Shown: positions 38,425 through 47,709 of the stretch, one piece after another
How the letters are laid out: each line of letters opens with the position of its first letter
How positions within the stretch are numbered: the first letter of the stretch is position 1
NCBI RefSeq assembly: GCF_014207655.1
Contig: NZ_JACHHJ010000003.1
Location: 62,001 to 126,000 of the forward strand
Direction: 5' to 3'
DNA: 64,000 nt
From: Geomicrobium halophilum
Lineage (GTDB): Bacteria > Bacillota > Bacilli > Bacillales > Marinococcaceae
Notes under the pieces: generated by a model
Seen by the model: the letters and a program-made list of their open reading frames with translations, nothing else
Told to the model about the DNA's origin: nothing
Databases searched by the model: none
Translations under genes and position numbers: made by a program

Positions 38425-38479
38425 CAACCAGGGTTTTCACGGCATTTACGTCTAAAGGTTTGATCGTTTATAAAGATGA

Positions 38480-38790
38480 TCACCATAGAGATTGTCGAGG
38501 TGTGGGTTTATAGCTGGATTTCATTGCAATTACTGTAAGGAAACAATTCCATATCGCACCCGTTCCCGCAAGAAGCTGAAGGAGAGCGCAATCATTCCCC
38601 AAACTGCATCAAGGAAAATGAACTGGATAAAAGCTTATACAACCTTGTGAATATAATATTCTATACACTCACAATCTCTTTATCACGATCGTTTTTACGC
38701 CGCTATAAACAGCCAAAACTTGTTGGACTTATCCCTGCAATCATTTACCCGCTGCTAGCCATATTCCTTTTCCGAATAAAGCCAGAATAA
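38480..38790 (+). pseudogene. Decayed zinc-ribbon, two-helix membrane protein
   Basis: The plus strand reads RCGFIAGFHCNYCKETIPYR and TRSRKK in one frame. After a shift near 38600 it continues as KENELDKSLYNLVNIIFYTL and a second hydrophobic segment (LVGLIPAIIYPLLAIFLFRI). The Cys-x2-Cys plus RSRK pattern and two helices resemble the small cxxc_20_cxxc family of bacilli. It lies where B. subtilis has yusG, but I do not claim identity. Confidence 0.4.
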
Positions 38791-38815
38791 TAAAAGCCGC
38801 CCCTTAGGGAGCAGC
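38791..38815 (-). terminator. Terminator after gcvH
   Basis: GCTGCTCCC pairs with the facing GGGGCGGC around TAA and is followed by TTTTATTATT on the minus strand. Confidence 0.75.
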
Positions 38816-38822
38816 TCATCCT

Positions 38823-39206
38823 TTAAACTTCATCAGTCAATTTGTCATACTCTTCTGCGGACATCAAATTGTCGAGTTCATCCCTATTCGAAGGCTCGAC
38901 GACCACCATCCATGCTTTTTCATATGGAGATTCATTGACGAATTCCGGGGAATCGTCAAGTTCCTCATTAACTTCTACGACTTTACCGCTCACCGGGGCG
39001 TAAAGTTCGGATACTGTTTTAACAGATTCAACACTTCCAAAGGGTTCATTAACTTCGAGCTCATCCCCCACTTCAGGAAGCTCAACGAAAACAATGTCGC
39101 CGAGTTCGGATTGTGCAAAAGTGGTTATACCAATTCGCACCTTATCGCCTTCTTCTTTTACCCATTCGTGTTCTTCGGAGTATTTCAACTCTTTTGGTGA
39201 AGCCAT
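38823..39206 (-). CDS. gcvH: Glycine cleavage system H protein
   Basis: GcvH carries the aminomethyl group on lipoamide in glycine cleavage. In Bacillus it is also the relay from which LipL transfers octanoate to the E2 proteins, so it is essential for lipoylation. The lipoyl-lysine is in [18 protein letters not shown] (about residue 63). The protein is 127 residues and very acidic. The P and T proteins are not in this window, which is usual in bacilli. Confidence 0.96.
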   Translation of the reverse strand: MASPKELKYSEEHEWVKEEGDKVRIGITTFAQSELGDIVFVELPEVGDELEVNEPFGSVESVKTVSELYAPVSGKVVEVNEELDDSPEFVNESPYEKAWMVVVEPSNRDELDNLMSAEEYDKLTDEV

Positions 39207-39236
39207 GCTTATCTGCCTCCTAAGTATAGATTATCC

Positions 39237-39593
39237 TTATTTTTGCCAGTTCTCAAGGAAATCAGACTCCTTGAACCCAACTGTCACTTTATGACCATCG
39301 GTTACGATCGGACGTTTAATCAGCATACCATCTGATGTTAACCAATCAATGATGGTATCTTCATCGGCGTCCGGAATCTTATCCTTCAGGCCTAGTTCAC
39401 GGTATTTTTTTCCGCTCGTATTAAAGAATTTCCGCCACTCTAATCCACTATTCGTTTTTAATCGTTGTAATTCCTCTTTTGTTGGTGGTTCATTTACAAT
39501 ATGACGCTCTTCGTAGGGAACTTCATGGGCATCAAGCCATTTTTTTGCTTTTTGACACGTTCCACATGGCGGATAACTAAAAACGGTAATCAC
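39237..39593 (-). CDS. yusI: ArsC/Spx family protein YusI
   Basis: The 118-residue thioredoxin-fold protein belongs to the ArsC/Spx family, with YPPCGTCQKAKKWLDAHEVP near the start (a CxxC redox pair). It has RPIVTDGHKVTVGFKESD near the end, where arsenate reductases have the arginine of the active site. It lacks obvious RNA polymerase-binding features of Spx. It is upstream of gcvH by about 30 bases, so they are probably co-transcribed, as in B. subtilis. Confidence 0.87.
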   Translation of the reverse strand: MITVFSYPPCGTCQKAKKWLDAHEVPYEERHIVNEPPTKEELQRLKTNSGLEWRKFFNTSGKKYRELGLKDKIPDADEDTIIDWLTSDGMLIKRPIVTDGHKVTVGFKESDFLENWQK

Positions 39594-39745
39594 GGCCTAT
39601 GTCTCCCCCCTTTGCACAATAGGTATTCGTACGATCTCATTTTAACATTTACAGACCATATGTGCTCGCGATCATCAAGAATCATTTGTTGTTTCAAAAA
39701 ATTCTCGTATGGGTAATGGCAATGTATGAACTTTTTAGAAGAGGT

Positions 39746-39855
39746 TGTTCAAAAAGTCCGGGAAAAATCGTTTTCCTATCTCTGTGTCGTCTTGCTTCTT
39801 CGCTCCTCACGTATGAAAATCATATCCTCGAAAAAGAAACCCTCCTTTTTGAACA
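39746..39855. repeat. MITE-like element, short copy
   Basis: The 110-bp element starts TGTTCAAAAAG and ends CTTTTTGAACA, inverted repeats shared with 35151-35422, and has the inner TCCGGGAAAA seen at 190. It ends 25 bases before the start of the prenyltransferase gene and so may affect its expression. Confidence 0.72.
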
Positions 39856-39880
39856 CATACATAGAAGGGAATTTTATAAC

Positions 39881-40796
39881 ATGATCACCCAGTTACAATC
39901 CACTTTTTACGCAAGCTGGCTTTTGATACGCTCTATAGCGGTTGTATCTTCTAGTATTGCTACCATTATTTCTACCATGCTCCCTTTAGTTATATTTTAC
40001 CCTTTCTCGGCTGAAGATTTGCTCCCTCTTTTTTTACTTCTGATTGTTGGAGCTTTTTTAATTCATGGAGTACTCACTCATATCTTAAATGATTACATTG
40101 ATTACCAATCAGGGACTGATTAGCCCAGCAATCTTGTCAGGGGGCAGCCGTGTCATTCAAACAGGACATATATCCTTTGAAACGATGCGGAAAATGGGGA
40201 AATGGCTTGTTATCACACTAATCATAGCTTCCTTCTTATTAGCAGTGTTTGGTTTCCCTAGGATTTCCATTTTATTGCTCATAGGAGTATGGGGAGCGGC
40301 TTCCTATTCACTCTCGCCCTTACAATTCAGTTACCGCCCATTTGCCGGGGATTGGTTCAGCCTATTTCCTGCTCTTTTTTTCCTTGGCATAGCCGGTGCC
40401 TGGCTTGCCCTTGGTCATATTCCCGAATGGGCACTGCAAAACGCCACGATTAACGCACTCTTTTGCATGGCATGGGTGATGGTTCATCATATCCCCGATA
40501 TCAAGGCAGATCAACAAGCCTCTCCTAAAAAACAAACCAGCGTCGTTTGGTCAGCTGAAAAATTAGGTATTGCTCGCTTTCCAGCCCTGTTATATCTTTC
40601 ACTCATCGGCTTATCTACCCTGTGGTTAGGTATGGATCGAATGTGGGCAGCAATAGGTGTTCTTTTTATCGTGGGCGTTGCCATTTTCCTCGTGGCAAAA
40701 ATGAAGACCGAAGACCATGAACAAGTATCCGCTATTGAAAAAATGTTGCTCTTACTTGCCGTCGTAACAGCGATTTGGCTTGGGATTTTCATATAA
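39881..40796 (+). pseudogene. UbiA family prenyltransferase, frameshifted
   Basis: The first frame (from the ATG at 39881, after AGAAGGGA) has the prenyl-diphosphate motif NDYIDYQSGTD. The second, entered near 40120, continues ISPAILSGGSRVIQTG and holds the second Asp-rich motif HHIPDIKADQQA. About eight helices are spread over both parts, as in MenA/UbiA enzymes that attach polyprenyl chains to aromatic rings. A one- or two-base indel at about 40118-40123 separates the frames. It is unlikely to be the cell's only menaquinone prenyltransferase. Confidence 0.75.
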
Positions 40797-40804
40797 CCTT
40801 CAAC

Positions 40805-40832
40805 AACCCGTGCCGTATCTACAGCACGGGTT
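40805..40832. terminator. Hairpin between ubiA-like gene and fadE
   Basis: AACCCGTGC pairs perfectly with GCACGGGTT between two convergent genes. T runs are weak on both sides, so its efficiency as a terminator is uncertain. Confidence 0.5.
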
Positions 40833-40845
40833 CACAACTCTCGAT

Positions 40846-42630
40846 TTAGACTTCGTATTTCTTCTTATCAATGATTCTTTCTGCGATATCTCGTTTAGCA
40901 GCAATCACATTGACCGGAGTGCGGCGTGTGAGTTTTCTTAGCATGGAGAGCATCGTACGAAGGTTATCCCCTTCCTCCATGTGAATCAGAGATTCTTTTG
41001 CATCCGCTTCAATATTTTGCAATCCTTCTTCACAGATCACTTGAGTGAGGAGAAGCTTCATCGCTTCTTTTTCTACACCATGTTGCCCAATCGCTTTTTC
41101 CGTTCTTGCTATAGCCGCTTCCATATTGTAAATCTCGCTTACAATATCCGCGGTGTTTAAGAGAAGCTCTTGCTCATCTTCGATCTTCTCTCCATACTTC
41201 TGCATAGCACTGCCAGTACCCATGAGGAAAATTTTCTTTGCATTCTCGAGTAGATATTTTTCCTTCGCGAGCGGCTCGTCGCCCGGTTCTTCCGGCATGA
41301 ATGACATCAGTTCTTCTTGCAGGCCATTGGCTTTATCGAGGAAAGGAAGCTCACCCTTCATCGTTTTACGGATTAACGTACCCGGTACAAGCAAGCGATT
41401 GATTTCATTGGTTCCTTCAAAAATTCGATTGATGCGGGAGTCACGATATGCGCGCTCCACTTCATACTCAGCCATGAATCCGTAACCACCATAGATTTGG
41501 ACAGCTTCATCTGTACAGAAGTCAAGCGTTTCTGAGCCATACACTTTATTCAATGAACATTCGATCGCGTATTCAGCAATCCCCTTTGCTATTTTGGAGC
41601 CATCTTCTTGTTCCTCTTCGGTTAAGCCGCCAAGCTGCTCCTCGAACAAACCGCCCGTGCGATAAATGGAACTTTCAAGTGCATACGTTTTTGCAGCCAT
41701 CGAACCAAGCTTCTCTTGAATCGTCGTGAAACGGGCAATTGGCGTATTGAACTGCTTTCGTTCCGTCGCATAGCTGGCGGCTAATTCGATCGCGCGCTTG
41801 CTGCCGCCGAGACATCCCACACCAAGTTTGTAACGGCCAATGTTCAGGATGTTAAAAGCGATAATATGCCCACGGCCGATTTCTCCAAGGACATGTTCTT
41901 TCGGTACTTTTACGTCTTCAAGCAAAAGTGTACGCGTTGATGACCCTTTAATCCCCATTTTCTTCTCTTCTGGCCCTGTAGAAACTCCGTCGTATTCACG
42001 TTCAACAATGAACGCTGTGAACTTCTCGCCATCGATTTGTGCGTAAACAACAAACACATCAGCAAAAGCAGAGTTTGTAATCCACTGTTTTTCCCCATTT
42101 AAAATGTAATGAGTACCCTCGTCGTTTAATACGGCTGTCGTTTTTGCACCAAGGGCATCCGAGCCTGAACTTGGTTCTGTCAAGGCATAAGCCGCGATCT
42201 TCCTCCCACTGGCAAGATCAGGAAGATACTTTTTCTTTTGCTCTTCATTTCCGAAAAATACAATTGGTAATGTACCAATACCAACATGGGCACCGTGACT
42301 TAAGGAAAAACCTCCAGCTGGGGAGAACTTCTCAGTGATGAGAGTGGAACTGATTTTATCAAGGCTCAACCCTTCATATTTCTCTGGGATATCAGAACCA
42401 AGCAAACCGAGCTCCCCTGCTTTTGTCAAAAGCTCACGAGAGACATCAAACTCGTGATTCTCTATACGATCAATCACCGGAACAACTTCGCCGTGAACGA
42501 AGTCCTCTGTCGTTTTTGCAATCATACGATGCTCTTCTGTGAATTCTTCCGGTGTAAAAACATCTGAAGCTTCAACTTCCTCTAGTAAAAATCCGCCGCC
42601 TTTAATGCTCGTTTTCATTGTTTCTGCCAT
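40846..42630 (-). CDS. fadE: Acyl-CoA dehydrogenase FadE
   Basis: FadE does the first oxidation of fatty acid beta-oxidation with FAD. The acyl-CoA dehydrogenase domain covers about residues 35-420; IAAYALTEPSSGSDALGAKT and FCTDEAVQIYGGYGFMAEYE are typical, and the catalytic base is the Glu of FEGTNEINRLL. A C-terminal helical extension of about 170 residues is normal for this subgroup. I use the ATG at 42630 after GGGGAGAT, giving 594 residues. It is the last gene of fadNAE, 16 bases after fadA. Confidence 0.95.
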   Translation of the reverse strand: MAETMKTSIKGGGFLLEEVEASDVFTPEEFTEEHRMIAKTTEDFVHGEVVPVIDRIENHEFDVSRELLTKAGELGLLGSDIPEKYEGLSLDKISSTLITEKFSPAGGFSLSHGAHVGIGTLPIVFFGNEEQKKKYLPDLASGRKIAAYALTEPSSGSDALGAKTTAVLNDEGTHYILNGEKQWITNSAFADVFVVYAQIDGEKFTAFIVEREYDGVSTGPEEKKMGIKGSSTRTLLLEDVKVPKEHVLGEIGRGHIIAFNILNIGRYKLGVGCLGGSKRAIELAASYATERKQFNTPIARFTTIQEKLGSMAAKTYALESSIYRTGGLFEEQLGGLTEEEQEDGSKIAKGIAEYAIECSLNKVYGSETLDFCTDEAVQIYGGYGFMAEYEVERAYRDSRINRIFEGTNEINRLLVPGTLIRKTMKGELPFLDKANGLQEELMSFMPEEPGDEPLAKEKYLLENAKKIFLMGTGSAMQKYGEKIEDEQELLLNTADIVSEIYNMEAAIARTEKAIGQHGVEKEAMKLLLTQVICEEGLQNIEADAKESLIHMEEGDNLRTMLSMLRKLTRRTPVNVIAAKRDIAERIIDKKKYEV

Positions 42631-42646
42631 TGTGATCTCCCCTTTT

Positions 42647-43825
42647 TTATAGTAATTCAAATACTCCTGCAGCTCCCATGCCTCCGCCAATGCACATGGT
42701 GACGATCCCGAACTGCTCATTTCTTCGTTTCATCTCATGAATCAATGAAAGCGTGAGCTTCGTACCTGTGCAGCCTAGCGGGTGCCCAAGCGCAATCGCG
42801 CCTCCGTTCACATTCACCTTGTCTTGATCAAGCTCTAACGAACGAATAACTTGCAAGGACTGCGAAGCAAAAGCTTCATTTAATTCAAAGAGCCCAATAT
42901 CCTCTTTACTGAGACCGACAATATCAAGCACTTTCGGAATCGCTTCTACCGGGCCAATGCCCATTACTTCAGGACGTACACCTGCAACTGCCATTCCGCG
43001 GAATTTCGCGAGCGGCTGTAATCCCTCTACTTCCGCCTTCTCCCTGTCCATGACAAGCACGGATGCAGCACCATCACTCGTCTGTGATGCATTTCCTGCT
43101 GTGACACTTCCCCGCGGGTTAAAGGCCGGACGTAACGTGCTTAATTTCTCGACTGACGTATCTGGACGCACCCCTTCATCCTGGGAAAAACGAACCTTTT
43201 TCTCTTGAAGTTTATTATTTTTATCAACCGTTCGTTGCGTTACTTCTACAGGTACGATTTCATCTTCAAAGCGCCCAGCTTCAATGGCCGCAGCTGCCCG
43301 TTTATGACTCTCTGCAGCAAAGGCATCCTGGTCTTCACGGCTAACTTCGAACTCACGGGCCACTTGCTCAGCCGTATGTCCCATCTGCATGTAATACTCT
43401 GGTGCATCTTCCACAAGTTTCGCGTTAGGGGCAATGACATGGCCGCCCATTGGAATCAAGCTCATCGATTCTGCACCGCCGGCAATTGCTGCTTTCGAAT
43501 GACCGAGCATAATACGTTCAGCCACATAGCCAATGCTTTGCAAACCTGAAGCGCAATAACGGTTAATCGTCGCTGCGGGGACGTTGTAAGGCAATTCCGC
43601 CAGGGCAGAGATATTGCGCGCCATATTCATCCCTTGTTCTGCTTCCGGCATGGCACACCCGATGACAACATCATCAATGTCAGAAGCATCGTAATCCCCC
43701 GCACGTTTTAACGTTTCCTTGATCGTCGTCGCTGCATAATCATCCGGGCGCATATTCGCAAGCGTCCCCTTTTTTGCTTTTCCAACGGGCGTCCTTGCTC
43801 CCGATACAATGACCGCTTCTTTCAA
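42647..43825 (-). CDS. fadA: Acetyl-CoA acyltransferase (3-ketothiolase) FadA
   Basis: FadA cleaves 3-ketoacyl-CoA with CoA to acetyl-CoA and a shortened acyl-CoA. The acyl-accepting cysteine is in NRYCASGLQSIG (about residue 88), the histidine in NGGAIALGHPLGCTG, and the second cysteine in TMCIGGGMGAAGVFE at the C-terminus. The 392-residue length is usual. It sits between fadN and fadE. Confidence 0.96.
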   Translation of the reverse strand: MKEAVIVSGARTPVGKAKKGTLANMRPDDYAATTIKETLKRAGDYDASDIDDVVIGCAMPEAEQGMNMARNISALAELPYNVPAATINRYCASGLQSIGYVAERIMLGHSKAAIAGGAESMSLIPMGGHVIAPNAKLVEDAPEYYMQMGHTAEQVAREFEVSREDQDAFAAESHKRAAAAIEAGRFEDEIVPVEVTQRTVDKNNKLQEKKVRFSQDEGVRPDTSVEKLSTLRPAFNPRGSVTAGNASQTSDGAASVLVMDREKAEVEGLQPLAKFRGMAVAGVRPEVMGIGPVEAIPKVLDIVGLSKEDIGLFELNEAFASQSLQVIRSLELDQDKVNVNGGAIALGHPLGCTGTKLTLSLIHEMKRRNEQFGIVTMCIGGGMGAAGVFELL

Positions 43826-43885
43826 CAGCTTCCCCTCCTAGTCATGAAATCTTATAAAATACATATTCATTCGGTGTCATCATCC

Positions 43886-46273
43886 TTAGTTACGCAGAGG
43901 CTTACCGTTTTTAAGCATGTGTTGCATACGCATTTGCGTTTTTGGCTCTGCAATCAAGCTTAGAAACGCTTCCCGTTCAAGGTCGAGCAAGTAATCTTCG
44001 TCGACTTCCGTTCCTTTCGGTACACGCCCCCCTGCCAGTAAGAAGGCGATCTTGCCTGCGATTTTCAAATCATGATCGCTAATTTGTTCTCCGACACGCA
44101 GAGATTTGGCACCAAGAAGCATCGTCGCATAACCGGTTTCTCCAACGACGGGAATCGGTTTACGAATGGGGGGTTGATAGCCTTTTTCATGGAGCTCTTG
44201 CACTTTTTGTTTGGCATTCCAAACAATATGCTTGCTGTTGGCTATAATATCGTCGCGATCACTCATAAACCCATTCTCTTTGGATTCTTGTGCGGAGGTC
44301 CCCACTTTTGCCATCGCGATTTTTTCAAACACGCTATTGGCTAACGGCTGTAAATCTACATCTACATCCTCCGGCATTTTTTCAAGCTCACGAATATACA
44401 ACTCTTTATTACCGCCGCCACCCGGCACAAGTCCAACGCCCGTTTCTACGAGTCCCATGTAGGTCTCTGCCGATGCTTGAATGCTTGCGGAAGGTAAACA
44501 GATTTCTGCTCCTCCCCCGAGAGTCATTTGAAATGGCGCTGTGACAATAGGCTTTTTGCTGTAACGAATACGTGATGTCATTCCTTGAAATCGACGAATA
44601 ACCATGTCGATTTCGTCAAACGCATCGTCCTGGGCTTCCATGAGCATCATCATTAGGTTCGCACCGACACAGAAATTTTTCCCTTTATTTGCGATGACAA
44701 GCCCTTTATAATTCTCCTCAACCTCATCAATCGCGCTCGAAACCATCTGAATGACATCAATGCCAATGGAATTATTGGGTGATGTAAATGTAAGTGCCGC
44801 TACACCATCACCAAGATCCGTTAACGCTGCGCCAGCGTTTTTCTTAATGACATTATCCCCTTTCAAAAGATCAGGAACGTTAATTTCTTTTATATTAGCA
44901 TCAGGTTTTTGATATGAACCCCGATGATAAAAGGCTCCCGTTTCTGTATAGAAAGTTTCATGGCCGCTTTCGAGCATATCCTTCACCCACGCCGGGACGT
45001 CTTCACCTTCTGCTTCCATTCGTTTGACGGAACGTTCGACTCCAAGGGCATCCCAAACTTCAAATGGACCAAGCTCCCAGCCAAATCCCCATTTCATCGC
45101 ATTATCAATCGCGGCAATGTCATTGGCAATTTCATCGCTTTTCTTTGCTGAATACAGAAGGGTCGCTTTCAACGTTTCCCAGATGAAAGTTCCTGCTTTG
45201 TCATCCGCGTAAGCCAGTGCCTGAATCTTCGCCGCTTTCCCCTTAGCTTGACCTGCCGCTTGAACAGATGGGGCTTTTAATGACTGGCCTTGCTGATACT
45301 CAAACGTTTCCGGGTTTAATTCAAGGATTTGTTTTTGATCCCCTTTTCCTTTTTTCAGATAGAAACCTTGCCCAGCCTTGCTGCCGACCCAGCCTTTCTC
45401 ACCCATATCTTTTAAAAACTGAGGAGGGTCGAAAATCTCTTTTTCTTTCCCTTCAACTTGATCGTAAACATTACGCGCTACATGCAGGAAAGTGTCCAGC
45501 CCCACAACATCCAACGTTCGGAAAGTGGCGCTCTTTGGACGACCAATGAGTGTGCCTGTAATGGAGTCTACTTCAGTAATCGTTAATCCTTGTTCTTTCA
45601 TCTTCTGTACACTAACAAGAAGTCCATAAGTACCTATTCGGTTGCCGATAAAGTTCGGGGTATCTTTTGCCTCAACGACACCTTTTCCGAGAACATCCTC
45701 AGCAAACGCTTTCATGTTTGACAAGACTTCCTCGTCTGTATCCTCCGTCGGAATGATTTCTAAAAGGTGAAGATAGCGGGGTGGGTTAAAAAAGTGTGTG
45801 CCCATAAAATGACGCCGGAATTCATCACCTCTTCCTTCAACCATCGCATTGACCGATATCCCTGATGTGTTCGATGATACAATCGTTCCAGGCTTGTGAT
45901 ACTGTTCAACTTTTTCAAATAATTTCTGTTTCACTTCTAATTTCTCAACGACAACTTCGATGATCCAATCAACCTCCGCCAAACGTTCAATGTCATCTTC
46001 CAAATTCCCAACCTCAATTTCGCGGGCGTTCTTCTTCGAAGCCAGCGGGGCTGGATTTTGTTTAAAAAGCTGTTTTTTATTGTTTGCGGCTAGCCGATTA
46101 CGAACCGCACGATCGTCTAATGTCAGTCCTTTTGCTTTTTCTTCATCGGTTAATTCATTCGGAACAATATCAAGGAGCAGTACGGGAATCCCTATGTTTG
46201 CAAGATGAGCAGCAATCCCTGATCCCATCACTCCTGAACCGAGTACCGCTGCCCGTTGAATATCCTTTTTCAT
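43886..46273 (-). CDS. fadN: 3-hydroxyacyl-CoA dehydrogenase / enoyl-CoA hydratase FadN
   Basis: FadN combines the middle two steps of beta-oxidation. The N-terminal NAD domain has AAVLGSGVMGSGIAAHLANI; the hydroxyacyl-CoA dehydrogenase domain follows, and the enoyl-CoA hydratase domain starts near residue 500 with the oxyanion-hole segment PFQMTLGGGAEICLPS. I place the start at the ATG at 46273 after AAGGAGG, giving 795 residues; the upstream ATG at 46303 lies inside the FadR-type operator. It is the first gene of fadNAE. Confidence 0.95.
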   Translation of the reverse strand: MKKDIQRAAVLGSGVMGSGIAAHLANIGIPVLLLDIVPNELTDEEKAKGLTLDDRAVRNRLAANNKKQLFKQNPAPLASKKNAREIEVGNLEDDIERLAEVDWIIEVVVEKLEVKQKLFEKVEQYHKPGTIVSSNTSGISVNAMVEGRGDEFRRHFMGTHFFNPPRYLHLLEIIPTEDTDEEVLSNMKAFAEDVLGKGVVEAKDTPNFIGNRIGTYGLLVSVQKMKEQGLTITEVDSITGTLIGRPKSATFRTLDVVGLDTFLHVARNVYDQVEGKEKEIFDPPQFLKDMGEKGWVGSKAGQGFYLKKGKGDQKQILELNPETFEYQQGQSLKAPSVQAAGQAKGKAAKIQALAYADDKAGTFIWETLKATLLYSAKKSDEIANDIAAIDNAMKWGFGWELGPFEVWDALGVERSVKRMEAEGEDVPAWVKDMLESGHETFYTETGAFYHRGSYQKPDANIKEINVPDLLKGDNVIKKNAGAALTDLGDGVAALTFTSPNNSIGIDVIQMVSSAIDEVEENYKGLVIANKGKNFCVGANLMMMLMEAQDDAFDEIDMVIRRFQGMTSRIRYSKKPIVTAPFQMTLGGGAEICLPSASIQASAETYMGLVETGVGLVPGGGGNKELYIRELEKMPEDVDVDLQPLANSVFEKIAMAKVGTSAQESKENGFMSDRDDIIANSKHIVWNAKQKVQELHEKGYQPPIRKPIPVVGETGYATMLLGAKSLRVGEQISDHDLKIAGKIAFLLAGGRVPKGTEVDEDYLLDLEREAFLSLIAEPKTQMRMQHMLKNGKPLRN

Positions 46274-46289
46274 CGTTGGCCTCCTTTTT

Positions 46290-46307
46290 GAATGAACGTT
46301 CATTCAT
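46290..46307. promoter_or_regulatory. FadR-type operator of fadNAE
   Basis: TGAATGAAC and GTTCATTCA form a perfect 18-bp palindrome of the TetR-type FadR operator in Bacillus. It abuts a TATAAT (46307-46312, minus strand), so a bound repressor would block transcription. Long-chain acyl-CoA should relieve it. Confidence 0.85.
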
Positions 46308-46511
46308 TATAAGATCGCAATAAAACGATAAAGCATTTTTCTACATACTTTATTTCGTTACAATAATGCGAAAATACTGTCTCCCTCTACTATATAAGAT
46401 TATCCGCAACTTGGCAACACTTCATTTCTAAAAATTGTGTCATACATACTTTACGAGAAACTCGGTCATTCTAAAAAACGGGATAAAAAAAATTCAAAGG
46501 AGGAATGGAGT

Positions 46512-46763
46512 TTGGATATGCAACAACAACCCGGTCAAACCGGAGAAAAGGGAATAATGAAAGAGCCGCCTCCGGTGATTTCAACAAAAGATCAACTGTA
46601 TCTTACCGATATGTTGAATTGGAATTTAACAGCTGCTAAAAAAGCCAATTTCTACGCTGCACAGTGTACGGACAACGATATAAAGCAGGCTTGTGAACGT
46701 GTAGCACAAATGCACGAAAGACATTTTCAAACATTTCTTTCCCATCTGCAACAACAGCATTAA
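46512..46763 (+). CDS. yusN: Spore coat CotF-like protein YusN
   Basis: The 83-residue protein matches YusN, a short CotF-related protein: KDQLYLTDMLNWNLTAAKKA and ERVAQMHERHFQTFLSHL form the two-helix core. I place the start at the TTG at 46512, eight bases after AGGAGG; the ATG two codons later is a less well spaced alternative. It is divergent from fadN, the same neighbourhood as in B. subtilis, and is followed by a second coat-like gene, so both are likely sporulation genes. Confidence 0.8.
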   Translation: MDMQQQPGQTGEKGIMKEPPPVISTKDQLYLTDMLNWNLTAAKKANFYAAQCTDNDIKQACERVAQMHERHFQTFLSHLQQQH

Positions 46764-46774
46764 ATGATTAGGAG

Positions 46775-47116
46775 ATGAGCGTTATTCAAAGCCAAAACAT
46801 TCAAAACCCGAAAACCACTGTACCTGAAACAAAAGAAATGAATGATAAAGATTTTATCACCGATCTATTGTCTACCGAAAAATACATGACAACGTCTTAT
46901 GGGACAGCCATGAACGAGGCTAGTCATAATAGCTTGTACCAAGATATTTCAATGGTCTGCAATGAGTCCCATCAATGCTTACGTGAGTTATTCAACACCA
47001 TGTTTCAAAAAGGCTGGTACACGCTGGAACCTGCACCCGTGCAAACCCTTCAGCAAAGTTACCAACAAAATGCTGGTATGCAAAACCAAATGCCATCTGG
47101 AAACATGACGCATTAA
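46775..47116 (+). CDS. Spore coat CotF family protein
   Basis: The 113-residue protein has the CotF core (MNDKDFITDLLSTEKYMTTS, then LYQDISMVCNESHQCLRELF, then MFQKGWYTLEP) and a Gln/Met-rich tail. It lies 11 bases after yusN. The AGGAG site touches the ATG directly, which is too close for normal initiation; an ATT nine bases beyond AGGAG is the only well-spaced in-frame codon, so the true start is uncertain. Confidence 0.78.
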   Translation: MSVIQSQNIQNPKTTVPETKEMNDKDFITDLLSTEKYMTTSYGTAMNEASHNSLYQDISMVCNESHQCLRELFNTMFQKGWYTLEPAPVQTLQQSYQQNAGMQNQMPSGNMTH

Positions 47117-47161
47117 ATAAGAAAAAGGCCCCTTTCTTTATTAGGGACCTTTTTCTTATTT
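47116..47161. terminator. Bidirectional terminator
   Basis: AATAAGAAAAAGG pairs with CCTTTTTCTTATT around a short GC-rich top, between convergent genes, with T runs in both directions. Confidence 0.8.
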
Positions 47162-47372
47162 AAGATTGAAGTTTTTCTTCTTCACTATATTTTTTTGTTC
47201 GTCCGCGATGATTAATCAGTAAACTATATAAACAACTAAAAACAATTCCACAAAATCCGAGTACCTGCGCAATCATACCTGTAATTTCAGTCGATGTTAT
47301 AATCCCGTAAAACAAAAAGAATATTGAGACAACCAATGTGCTCAAAATCCAAAACATCCGTGTACTATTCAT
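47160..47372 (-). CDS. Small two-helix membrane protein
   Basis: The open frame is longer, but GGAAGGTG lies before the ATG at 47372 and only the part from there (MNSTRMFWILSTLVVSIFFL ...) looks protein-like. The 70 residues give two membrane helices (about 6-26 and 33-53) and a charged tail. The family is not recognised. It diverges from the sigma factor pair, so a regulatory link is possible. Confidence 0.55.
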   Translation of the reverse strand: MNSTRMFWILSTLVVSIFFLFYGIITSTEITGMIAQVLGFCGIVFSCLYSLLINHRGRTKKYSEEEKLQS

Positions 47373-47709
47373 TTTTTCACCTTCCAATCTGTCTATATAT
47401 AGCCTATGAGCATCCCTTTCCTTCCATGATTCAAGATGTGATTTCACAAATGATACATGACTTTTCGCATATTTATTTATTATCTTTTTAATAATCGATA
47501 AATAAAGGAATATCTTATCCGCCCGCGCTATCCAAAGTGTTATTTTTACTATTAAATCATATATTTCAAGAAGTGTCAATAGTTTTTTGTGGAAACCATC
47601 AGGTTGCATTTCCTCTTTGTTACATTTAAAATATAAGAACAAATGTTCGAATTATGTTGATGATGCCTACCTGGATTTTTCTTTCTGAGGTACAGAGGGG
47701 AGGATACTG

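Noticed and set aside
47160-47642. 160-residue version of the minus-strand membrane protein
   Set aside because: The first 90 codons look like leader sequence, and a ribosome binding site stands before the internal ATG at 47372.
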